Assembly: GCA_900155495.1 (NCBI GenBank)
Contig: FTLJ01000466.1
Location: 1 to 64,000, forward strand
Direction: 5' to 3'
From: Porogramme epimiltina
Lineage: Eukaryota > Basidiomycota > Agaricomycetes > Polyporales > Polyporaceae
Length of the DNA: 64,000 nucleotides
Made by a program: the position numbers and the translations under genes. Of the stretch, positions 21,510 to 31,613 are shown one piece after another. Position 1 is the first letter of the stretch. The number at the start of each line of letters is the position of its first letter. The notes below the pieces were generated by a model. That model saw only the letters and a list, made by a program, of their open reading frames with translations, made no database searches and was not told the DNA's origin.

Positions 21510-23305
21510 ATGCCAGGACGCATCCAACAGCCCCTCTACAATTCCAGGAAAGCCGTTCTAGTGGGCATCAGCTACGCCACGAACGACAACCTTCAGGACA
21601 ACGACTTGTCAAAACTGCCGGGCACTCACGAAGATGTGAAAAACCTACGCAAAGTTCTCATGAGTGGGTTGGATCGTCTTCCAGCTTGGTTTGCCGCGAC
21701 CCGTCGCTGATCCCGAGATCTCTCATCGTCTAGACAAGTTTGGTTGGGATTCCGAAGACATTACACTCCTCCTGGACGACACCCATGTGCTGGATGAAAG
21801 GTGGCCATCGCGAGCGAACATGGTGAGCATTTCTTTGTTTCCTTCGGTGGACATTTCGTTATTAACCCGACATAGATGGCTGCCATGGAGAAGCTTGTCG
21901 ACGAAGCCTATGAAGGCGACTGTATAGTCTTCGCATGTAAGCTCCTGGCCTATTATACTCTCCACGCGTCCTTACGATTTGCCAGTTTCTGGACATGGAG
22001 GCCAAGTGAAGGAGTTGATCGCGCAGGACGAACTCGATGGGTACGACGAAGGTCCGAATTAAGAAGTCGTTCTCTAAGCGTCTTAAAGCTGATCAGGCTA
22101 TCTAGTCATCTTGCCCGTGGATGCTACCTGCGTACCCACAAGCTTCAGCGACAACTATTTCGGGGACACCGGGGAAACCTTCAAGGACTTCATCAGAGAC
22201 AATGTACGTTCCACCGCCAGATCTTTCCCATGACACTGATTGAACCGCGTACCAGGACATTCGAGATATATTCGGCCGTAGACTTCGTGCGGGCGTGCAC
22301 TGCGTGGCAAGTATCCTTGCGTCCGGCTCTTTTACCACTTTATTTATTTATCTCATTATGCAGTTGATCTTTGACTGCTGTCACTCTGGGACAGCATCTG
22401 GTACGTGGGCAATCTTGTTTAGGATGGCTTTTGCTGACGACCGCTCAGATTTGCCGCCGATTTGTCCCGACAACATGCTATCCCCTATCTCCCCGACGAC
22501 CCCAGTCTCCCCACTCTACAGTCGTACGTCAAGGCAGTTTAATGGTTGCTAAGGCGTACTCATGGATATTCGTATTTAGCTCCTATTGGTAAAGCTGTTG
22601 GAGGATTCGGTATGTATAGTTGCTCATTCCGGGGTCGCGCAACGATGTCCTAACGTCACGTATTAGTCCGCGCGCAGACCAGCCATGATGAGTCGGCGCC
22701 GGTGTCGTGGGGGTTTGCACACACGACGTCGGTTTCGGACTGCGTGAAGGATGTGGTCAGTGATATCTCATTATCTATCTCATAGCGCCATGTATTTAAC
22801 GATTGCCATAGACGTCGTGGTCTGCATGCCTCGACGACCAGCTCACGTATGGAGGCAAGAAAGGAGGCATCTTTATGAAGGTAAGGACATCGTGTATCTA
22901 CTTCGTTCTGCGTTGCTGATGTCCTTCAGGCGTTTACCCAGGCACTTTGTATGGTGATATCATTTTCCAAAGTATTTCGTGCTAATCAGTCGCACACACA
23001 GTTGCACATCCCGCCGGCACCATCACTCACGCTGAGCTTCTCAAGAGTCTGAGGTGGGTCTCTAGAATGATAGCTATCTTGTATACATCCTTATTGGCAA
23101 TTGTAGGAGGGAGCTCGATACTGTCACTCACGATGCCAACGAGAAGGGGAAGGGAAAGCCAGGATACCCCTGCCAACCCCCTCGCCCCCAGGTGCGTTCT
23201 CATGTAGCCCCCTGTTGACTTCCTTCTTCTTACGCTTCTTTTTTTGTGCAGCTTGCTAGCCTCTGGGCTCCTCATGTCATCTGGAAAACGGCGTTTTCTT
23301 TGTGA
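21510..23305 (+). CDS. Metacaspase, type I, caspase-family C14 (342 aa)
   Basis: Fifteen exons: 21510-21663, 21734-21822, 21876-21936, 21986-22051, 22106-22203, 22256-22306, 22364-22400, 22449-22523, 22580-22609, 22667-22755, 22812-22880, 22930-22948, 23002-23053, 23107-23191, 23252-23305. The frame closes at 342 aa. It is a cysteine protease cleaving after Arg/Lys, implicated in fungal stress response and cell death. The catalytic His lies in FSGHGGQ (His105) and the catalytic Cys in IFDCCHSGTASG (Cys179). The caspase fold is supported by KAVLVGISY, LPGTHEDV, EDITLLLDD, DGYDEVILPVD, SWSACLDDQ and the C-terminal GTITHAELL. There is no long Pro/Gln-rich prodomain. Intron 6 has a GC donor (gcaagt at 22307), required to keep GVHCVLIFDCC in frame. 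A 19-nt exon (22930-22948) is also present. Confidence 0.93.
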
Positions 23306-23817
23306 ACGTCGCCATGGCTCGGACTTCTTGAGGTTCTACTGCAATTACTCTGGCTTCAAGCTTGGCGACGACTAGTGCATCTAGGCCTCTCTTCAACGTC
23401 TCCCAGCTGGTCCTTGGTACTGTTCCATATAAGTTATTCTTCGCTTTGCTGGATGAAATAGGCATGTCGCCTGGTCGCATGTCGGTCCCTGGCTTTAATC
23501 TCCCCCTACCCATAGTAACATCGTAAAAATCATACCGAGAACCTTTCCGAAGGACACGTTCCATGTAATCTGTACTGTATTTCAAGCTGTGTATGCACCC
23601 CGCTCGTCGACGCCCGTCTTTAAATGTATTATTGTACATAATCATGTATCTATGCCATCACTTTGACTTGTTGAAGCTTCTTATTCGCATCCAAGCCGGG
23701 TACTTATGTAAGCCTCCGTCAATGTCCATCGTCCCCTGGATCTCTGGTAACTGCTCTTCCACCAACACCACCACCGCCACCACCGATATCTGTTGTGCTT
23801 TCCTTCAGCTCTGTGCC
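23306..23817. other. Intergenic
   Basis: 3' flank of the metacaspase and 5' flank of the next small gene. Nothing further recognised. Confidence 0.4.
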
Positions 23818-24420
23818 ATGGACCCGCCCTCGCCCTCGAATGCAAACCCCGCAAGGCACTGTGACGCCCCCTCTCGCCCGGTGACAGAGATCCTGGCGCA
23901 AAGGTTCCTCGCGTTCGACCACCACACCAAAATCGTCTCCCCATACGAGGAAGAAGCCAAGCGCGACGCCGAGTTCCTAGAAAGTGCGCATATATGCTCT
24001 CCAGTTCGTCTTCCCCGCGCGCTGATGCTCCCTAGGGATGAGCGAGATGCTGCTCGAGCTCCTCCTCGACACCCACGCCTGGGCGACCGCGCGCCCGGCG
24101 CACGAGAGCGAGGAGTGTGCGGACGCCATGGAGAGGGACATCATGAACGTGCGGGAGATGGAGAGAGACCAAGGCACGTCCCCCGCATTCACCCCCACAC
24201 CCCCTTCTGCCCGGGTCCCCGCCCACACTTCTTCGCCGTCGCCCCCGCCACTCGTGTTGGGGTCCCGATCGCTCGCCGGTAGCTCCGCGCGCCCCCAGCA
24301 GCATCCGGCGGCGCGTCTGACTGACCGTGTTGCGTTGCAGAGCGGACGCGCCAGAAGCTGCGCGATTTCGTCGAGCGTATGAGGCTTGCCCTCGCCGCTC
24401 TCACTGAACTGGCGACTTGA
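23818..24420 (+). CDS. Small helical protein, unknown function (127 aa)
   Basis: Three exons: 23818-23983, 24036-24173, 24341-24420, giving 127 aa. The start codon has a very good context (GCCATGG). After ~18 Pro/Ser-rich residues the chain is strongly helical and charged: VTEILAQRFLAFDHH, EEEAKRDAEFL, SEMLLELLLDTHAW, MNVREMERDQERTRQKL and ERMRLALAALTEL, a coiled-coil pattern. The second intron is 167 bp and needs a GC donor (gcacgt). The GT alternative a few bases on gives a different, less helical tail. No family was recognised; it could be a subunit of a larger coiled-coil assembly. Confidence 0.6.
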
Positions 24421-25243
24421 TCCTGGCGGTGCGACTTCTGGTCTATGCTTCTTGCTCTGCTGGTGTCTTTTGGCCTCTGTTTCACTCTGCAAGTCTTTTC
24501 TTGGAACTGGGAGGGTCAAGTCGTCGTGTTTGCTCGTCAGCAAACGTCTTGGTATGTCTTTCAATGGGCCTCCAATGTTTGGGGGTAGGAACTCATAGTG
24601 AATATAGGTCAACGCCTTGGTCACTCGCTCTGCTTCTCTGTTCTCAAGCTTTCTACGTGCCAGTGCCTGGACCCGTCATCCGTGGCAAGCCTTTGAAGAC
24701 ATCTACCTGGTAAAGATGACACGAGCGGCGGATGAAATGGCATCGGGGACGAGGCGCTGTGGTAGACAGTCTGTTATGTATTTGTATCTCCTTCGTCGTA
24801 TGCAGCATCTTTCCAAACCCCCTCACAAGTGTTCGAGCACCATGCGCCAATGTGGAAAATCCCTTGGTCTTGTTTGCGGGTCAAGTTGCTTGTCAAACGA
24901 ACCTTGCGAGATACATCTAAAGCGAATAATATGATTATAATGACAAGAGTGCCGTGGTATACAAGACATAATTATGTAGAGCGTCGGACGACATCGACAC
25001 ATGCACTTGTACAGGGGAGGCGATACATAGACAGGGCAGGGGGAGGAGCGGACGAGGTATACTCGAAACTAAATAGTGGAGAGCACGGGGGAGAACACTG
25101 CGAGGACGATGATAGGATCACAATGTAAGAGCGCAAGCACAAGGTCCGTGTATACATCTACACCGTCTGCGGGAGTCGACCAGGGATAACGTGGTTACAA
25201 GACGGATGTGAGAGGGCAAGAGGGTATGGGTACAAGGGGGTCG
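24421..25243. other. Convergent intergenic region
   Basis: Lies between the 3' ends of the small helical gene (plus) and the LIM gene (minus). No gene supported; probably both 3' untranslated regions. Confidence 0.45.
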
Positions 25244-28200
25244 TTAGATTTCGTTGCGAATCATGATGCTGAAACAGCGTTCACAAAAGGGCTTGTCGTC
25301 CCGCTGGAAGAAGGCTGGATTATCGAATGGCTTGTCGCAGCTCTGCGAAACCTCCATGAGCCTCAGGTACTCGAAGTGAAGATGATAGAGGACTCACCGC
25401 GCATGTAAAGCACTCCCAGCACCACTTCCCGCCAAGCGCCTCGACGGCCTGCATGCCGTCCCGGATGCTCTTCTTGCACTTCTTGCACTTGGGCATACGC
25501 AGGCGTACGTGACACGCCTCGCAGTAGGGGTGGCCTTTGTAGACGGTGAAGCCAACGTCGTCGTCCGCAAACGCGCCATCACCCGCGAACGTGCGCGACG
25601 GCGCGCCAGGATCGGCTGGCGGGAGGAACGGGTCGCCGCACTCGGCGCAGAAGAAGTGCTGTTCGTGGTAGGTCCGCTTCCCTAGCTCGTGGTCGTCAAG
25701 GGTGATGAACCGCTCGTCGACAATGGTCGTCTGGCAGTGATAGCACTTCGGGGCGAATTGCTGAGGAAGACAAACCATCATCGTCAGCTTTAGCTCCAAA
25801 ATCCTGATGAACGAGCACCGCGTACATCGTGGTAGTCCAAGTGGCAGTAGGGTCGCCCGTCGTGCGCGTACGAGCTGAGATTCTCCAGCAACTCGTCGCA
25901 CACACAGCACCGGAAACAGCCCGGATGCCACCGCATATCCATGGCGCTCACGATCCGTCCAATGATCGCACCGCCGCAGCCTCCACACACGAGTCCGCTA
26001 CGCTTCGCTGCCTCCATCCGCGGGTTCGAAAGCGTTTCCTGCATCTTCCGTGTCTGAGCCTGACCTTTCTTGGGAGAAGGCCCGGGCTGTCCGGGTAGCG
26101 AGATTTGGGGGATCGCGGGGCCGTCATCAGCGCCGCCGATGTTGATGCTGGGGAGCCCGTCATCGTCTCCGAAGGAAATGCGAGGAAGGCTTGGGGGTGC
26201 ATCGCCATTGGAACCCCCTGGTCCGGATATGCTGATCATAGGACCACCGTTCATGTCATCTTCGTCGCTATCGCCGTCAACACTCGCAGGGAAGGATATC
26301 TTCGGAGTTCGTGGCGTAGTAGGGGCGGGGGCCTGGAATCTGACCGGAGAATGAGACCTTCCCGATACTTGGCTCTTGCTTGGGGACGGTGGCTGGAACG
26401 CCGGCCTCGTCGGAGATGAGGCCCCGAACGTGCTCTTCTTGGGCGAGGTAGGCGCGGCGACGGGAGGTGTGGGGAACTTCGACAGCGAAAAAACAGATGT
26501 AGCGTCTGATGATGACCGCTGCAAGGTCGAATTGCTTGGTGCGGTGTGTGAACGTGCGCTCATGGGTGGGGCCGAGGGCAAAGGCGATACGGAACTCGCT
26601 GGGGAGCGCGATGGCACCGAGTACGGGAACGATGATGGTGGCAGTGCGGGAGAGCGGGATTGTACTGCTTGAGGAGCAGGAGATTTCCGTAAAGAAGGGG
26701 GCGGAGCATCATCCAAGTTAAGATCCAAATCGACTTTCCTCGGAGAGCGTGGATGGGAGAATGTTGTAGCAGCGGTGGTATTAGAGCGAGTTGGGCGCGG
26801 CAAGGCGCGCGCTTGCATCTGTGCAAAAGCAGACTGAGATGCCGGAGGCCCGTTGGAACCAGGTGCACGCGGCAGAGGCGGTAGGCCTGACGGCCACGCA
26901 CTTTGCTGGTTTTGAGCCTGAGACGGGAGTTGTGGCATAGGGCGTGATGACGGGGCGCTGGGTGCTTGTGCACTGGACGTGGAACGAGAAGGGTTATGGC
27001 CCGGACGAAAAGTTGGCGAAGGGGATGTCGAACGAAGCTCAGCAGCGGCCATGCGAGAAGCTAGGCTCATTTCCTGTGGCTGAGGCGAAGTCGGACCAGG
27101 CGAAGGAAGCTGCCGCCGAACTTGTGGTGCAGTGTCCGTGTGACCGTCTGAGTGGATCCATTGGGCTGACCTTGAGGGGAGGTCTCGGATGCCATACTGA
27201 GGACTTGGTAAGCGAGGATGGCGTTCAAGAAGTGCGTTGGTAAGTTCCTCATCGTCAGAACTAACAGGGGATTCGGCGATGCCTTGTCTTATCAATGTAC
27301 GGGGCGAGGTGGGTTGAGGTGGAAGGGGACCGGTGGGAGCAGCAGAAGGTAGTGGAAGAGTACGGGAGCGTTCGCGCGCTGGCAGTCGGGTGATCGGGGA
27401 AACTCCGTTCGTGGTGGGGAGAGCAGCAGAACGCGAGGGCGGATTCGTTAGCGGAGCCTCAGTACGCGGTTGGGGTGATGTTGGCCCGTGTTGGAGTTGC
27501 AGGTGAGGGGGAAGCGTCCCTGTACGCGTAAGGGGGGCATGGGTCACGCTAACGGCAGGGCTCGGCGGGGCGGGGAAAGGAAGTGGGCGGGCGGCCGCAC
27601 CGGATACCGTGCTCCTACGTTCTATCTGTTGCTGACTTTGCGTCACAAGTGTCGTGCCTGAAATCGCCGAGCCCCCAGGCTGTGGTAGGGCACGTTTCCA
27701 CATCGGCACGAACTTCTGGCCCGGAGCGGGGTGGGGTTCTGGGTTGCTCGTGTGTTGATCTTGGAGGACTGAAGGCGTTGGCGCGGGAAGCGCACGTATT
27801 GGCGAGACTTGGGGCTGAGCTTGTGGTTGACTCTGAGAGGAAGTTAAGTTTGTAGTGCCTACTGAACGGGGTAACGGCAATGGCCGGGGAGGGCTCGTAG
27901 ACGTCGCGGAAAACGCGCTAGTGGTTGGGGACGCATCCTGCCCGGAGGGTAACCGCGGAACTGGTCCTGGCCGAGAATGTGCGGGGAACGCGTTGGGAAC
28001 GGACTGAGTAGGTCTGTGGGTACCTACGTACGGTCCAGGAGAAGGAGATGATTGAGGTGAAGGGAGAGGCTGGTTCCCATTCACAGGTGGTGCAGGAAGT
28101 GTGCGGGGTGATGGAAGAGGTCTTCGGGCCGAGTGGGGTTGAACTGGTTGAGGAGCCTGCGGTGAGATAGGAGAAGGGTATGGATTCGCGGAGAATGTGT

Positions 28201-28678
28201 TGTATGGTTGCGGGGAGGGGGGAGAGAAGTATTGGCCCTGATGTTGCGGAAGAGGAGAGGTCATTGGGCCGGTTTGTCCAGGTGTATACGGCACCGGATG
28301 AATACGGGACGGCGGTCGTTGGATAGGTAAGGGCTGAGAGTGAGGAATGGTTGTGAACCCAGTAGTGAACGCTGCCTGTTGCGTGGGCGAGGGCTGAGGA
28401 GGAGGGTAGGGTGCAGTATTGACCCTGGAAGGAGGCCGTTGCACGGGCATGTTTTGGGTAGAGGGATACGAAGAGGTATTGACCCTGGATAGAGGTCGTT
28501 GAACGGGTGAACTTTGCGGATGCGCATGTGTAGGCGACGGTTGAGTATATGAGGGTTGTTGGTACTGTTGCTGTGGCTGCATCCTAGGGTCATAGCCCTG
28601 GGATGTTTGGGGCTGAGTTGGCGTTGGGTAGGCATATGGTGATTGTGGGTAGTACGCGGAGTAGCCACTTTGCGCCAT
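25244..28678 (-). CDS. Three-LIM-domain paxillin-like adaptor (1104 aa)
   Basis: Exons: 28678-25826, 25760-25398, 25342-25244, giving 1104 aa. The first ~890 residues are disordered, rich in Pro/Ser/Gln, with repeated PVQRPPSRVNT-type units near the N-terminus. Three LIM zinc-finger domains follow. LIM1 is CGGCGG...WHPGCFRCCVC...YCHLDYHD (ending at residue 951, exactly at the intron). LIM2 is CYHCQTTI...HEQHFFCAECGDPF...YCEACH. LIM3 is CKKCKKSI...KWCWECFTCASCDKPF...FCERCF. LIM2 carries a longer-than-usual Asp/Pro loop. This layout matches fungal paxillin homologues such as yeast and fission yeast Pxl1, which scaffold Rho GTPase signalling and the actomyosin ring at polarity and septation sites. 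That role is inferred from the family. It is a single long first exon, unlike its intron-rich neighbours. Confidence 0.92.
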
Positions 28679-29298
28679 ATCGACAGTCTTCCTAGTCTAT
28701 TGCGCACTTGTTGATACCACTTGAGCCCTTTTCCGTATCTTCAGGTGCTATCAGGACCTAAAGGGGAGCGAAAGTGCACTGTGAACCCCGTCAACTCTCA
28801 TTCTACCACGACGGGGACGCACCTCAATCCGCTCCGACCTGATTATTGACCACCACCACAGCTACTAAGCACAACCTCAACTGCGATGTTGTCTACGAAC
28901 GAGATGTTGAAGGGAGTTGATGTTCGCTTTTCTCTCTCCAAAGCCACAATGGTAGATCGCAGTTGTACAGCCTCTGCTCGACGGTCCGATTGTGGCGGTT
29001 GGTTGTGGTTGTGTTGAGGTTTGTTCGTCGGAGATGGCAAAAGAGCCTCAAACACGGCCGGGAAGGGGGCGGAGTGGTACCCGGGAACCAGGGACGGTGC
29101 AAGAGGGAAGGACGAAACGCAGATGGTAGTCGGCAACCAGAACATGGACATTTGTTTGGCGCCCATCCATGTTTGTCAGACATCGTCGGCGAGGCGGGCG
29201 AGATACGGAGAATTGGGAAACATTGCATCGAAAACAGTGGTAAAATACATATCAACAATCTAGTACATGTGGGTAGAGGAGGAGGCAGGGCGATGGCA
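28679..29298. other. Intergenic
   Basis: Upstream of the LIM gene and downstream of the nuclease gene, both on the minus strand. Open frames of ~100-160 codons on either strand overlap each other and show no motifs. Confidence 0.45.
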
Positions 29299-31245
29299 CT
29301 AAAGCGCGGCTGGGTTATCCGCGAAGTAGTTGCCGGATAGCGACCGACTGTAATCCCATTCCACCTCGGCATATCGGCGCAAGTCATATCTATCTAGGAT
29401 GGCCTTTACCTCCTCCTCATCGAAGGCTCCTTGTTCACACAATGCCGATTCTGGAGGGGGAGGCAATGTTGCGAAGACTTCTCGCGCAAGCTCGACCTGC
29501 TGAAGATATTGCTCAGTAGGTACGCGCGGCACGTATTGCGTCTCCCGTTCTAAGACGCGCTCTATGCAGCCGTGTTCCCGAATAAATTTGAGTGCACGAG
29601 CTGGTCCGACGTTTTTGATACGTTGCGAGAAGTCAGTTCCGAGTAGGAGCGCGAAGTCGATGAACCCCTGGCGGTCGAGTTTCAGGACGTTGCGTACTTC
29701 GGCACCAGAGATGACAACGAGGGGTCCAATAGTGTTCCCGAGGTTGCGTATGAGCGGTGCTCCATAGATGAGGACGTCCTAGAACTGAGTTAGCATTCGA
29801 TGAGCAGTGTGAATATATTTGATCGCTGTACCGTGTCTTCGCTCGCCACATAGTCGGCGAATCCACTGATAACCATTGAGGCCGCTAGTGCTTCGCCTTC
29901 GAAATGGCCACTAGCCTCGATACAAGGAACACCCATGCTACGCAGCATCTCCCTACTCTCCTCGTACGTTTGCCATGTAGGCGCATGCGTCCGCCGAGTA
30001 TATGAATCCGAAAGAACGCTACTCTTAACTTCCAGCGTCTCTGCTAGCTGAACCACCGAGGACGACGTGTCCTCTGACTCCGAGCCTGAAACGAGTTGTT
30101 CCCAGAGCTTGCACTCTTCAGCGACGAGTTCTTGCTGGTTCTTAGACAAGGGGTATTCCCCCTGTGCTGCCTCGTTCTCAACGTCGAGTTGAGAGCCGGT
30201 CGAAGTAGAGACGTGCGGCAGGATCCCGAACGGAGATTCTGATCCTGGTACACTCGTACGGAATTCTGTGTAGAGCTGCGCTAGACCCTCATTAGCCTGA
30301 ATAGGGGAACCCGCTGCAGGAACTTCTGTGACTCGTCAGATCAACAGTGTCAACGCAGATGTGGGAAATCGGCACGAACGCATGGGCTCTCCCGGAGATT
30401 GTCTTGCCTCTAGCTGTCCCGAGGGGTCGTATGAGATTGTTGGCTCTGGAGGGTGTGAAGTCGAGCTTCGAGGTGATGCTTTGGCGGCATGTAGTGCCCA
30501 CGCTACCAGCCCAGCTGGTGCCAACGCCGCAACGCCAAACGGTATTAAAGGCGCCACACCTGGTGCTAATACCGCGCCGGCTGACCCTATAGCTGCGACA
30601 CTAGCCGAGGCCACGGCGCCAGCAGACGCTACGACACCTGCCGTGAGCGCCGCACCCCCCATCGCCGCCTTGAGGCCATCGAGATCCTTCTTGGACTGAT
30701 CAGGTTCTGCCGACTTGAACTTTCCGAGGTGGTCGGTGAGGCGGCGGAGCCTGGACAGTCGCTCGCTCTCGAACTGGCCTCTAACCGCAGTGACCATACG
30801 GTCCCTGCGTCGACGAGCAATCTGCACTTCGTGAGACTGAAAGGACGCGTGCTACTGATAGAGGAACTCACTTCGCGCTCCTTCGCAAGGCTCCGTTCAC
30901 CTCCATCGAAGACGCATATGGCTTGGATATTATTCCTCCTCAAGGCCATGACCAGACGGTACCAAGACAGTACATGCTTGTATTGCTGCGGCATTTGGGA
31001 GAAGTGGAATCGTTGAGTAATGAGCGTGCCATCGCTGCGGAGAACGATTAGACAGAGGAAATCATGGTGGAGTTGATGACGCACATGACTATCCTCTTCC
31101 CAGAAAGTGATTGAAGTCTATCAGGAAGACTTTGAATGACTTCGGGGCTGCGCATGAGAGATATGGGTGGTGCATGGCGCGTATAGAAGTAAGTTTGGAC
31201 GTACCAAGTCTTCTGTAAGAACGGGGTAAGGCCCAGGACCCCCAT
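29299..31245 (-). CDS. FEN1/XPG-type structure-specific nuclease (560 aa)
   Basis: Exons: 31245-31205, 31147-31085, 31034-30872, 30821-30380, 30325-29832, 29778-29299; the frame closes at 560 aa. The start was chosen at MGVLGLTPF because the FEN1/XPG family uses a conserved N-terminal Gly. The metal-binding acids are all present: D36 (VIDGTLIT), D78 (CVFDGG), E379/E381 (FEGEALAA), D400/D402 (EDTDVLIYG) and D450 (LLLGTDFSQRI). The helix-hairpin IKNVGPARALKFI follows. It should cut 5' flaps or bubble junctions in DNA; the exact substrate is unknown. It is a fungal lineage-specific member rather than canonical FEN1, because the spacer between the N and I regions is long (about 290 residues). That spacer holds an Ala/Gly/Val-rich hydrophobic block (residues ~142-203). 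The 54-bp intron 30379-30326 has a weak donor (gttcgt) and removes an in-frame stop. Confidence 0.88.
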
Positions 31246-31613
31246 CCCAGCAAATTGCAAGTCCAACTAAGAGAAGCGTCCGCCTAAGGTGTATGAGTGT
31301 GGAAAATCCATAGAAAGGGCCTTTTGTAGGTGACGGAGATAGGTGGCAGACGAGAAGGTCGACAATTGATCGCTTGTTACAGGCTTCAGGTGATTAGTGA
31401 TGGGATTAGTGCATATTGTAGAACAGCGAATAAGGCACCAGTAGCGGATTGCTTATCGAGTAAGTAATTCTGTTGATCCCACTACCAATTAGGCTCGACG
31501 CGTCCTAGTCGCAAAGTTCCACGTAGCCGACGTACCGCTTTCATTCCCTCCTCTCTCCTCTTCCTTCTCTCGGTCAACACTACACATCCCCGGCCGGAGA
31601 AAACATCGTCACC
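31246..31613. promoter_or_regulatory. Bidirectional promoter, nuclease / coatomer alpha
   Basis: 368 bp between divergent start codons. The right end is a long CT-rich tract (about 31530-31570) directly upstream of the coatomer start, typical for strongly expressed basidiomycete genes. No TATA box was assigned. Confidence 0.5.

Noticed and set aside
28807..29387. Overlapping 100-160-codon frames between the LIM and nuclease genes
   Set aside because: Both strands are open over the same DNA, with no motif or splice framework.
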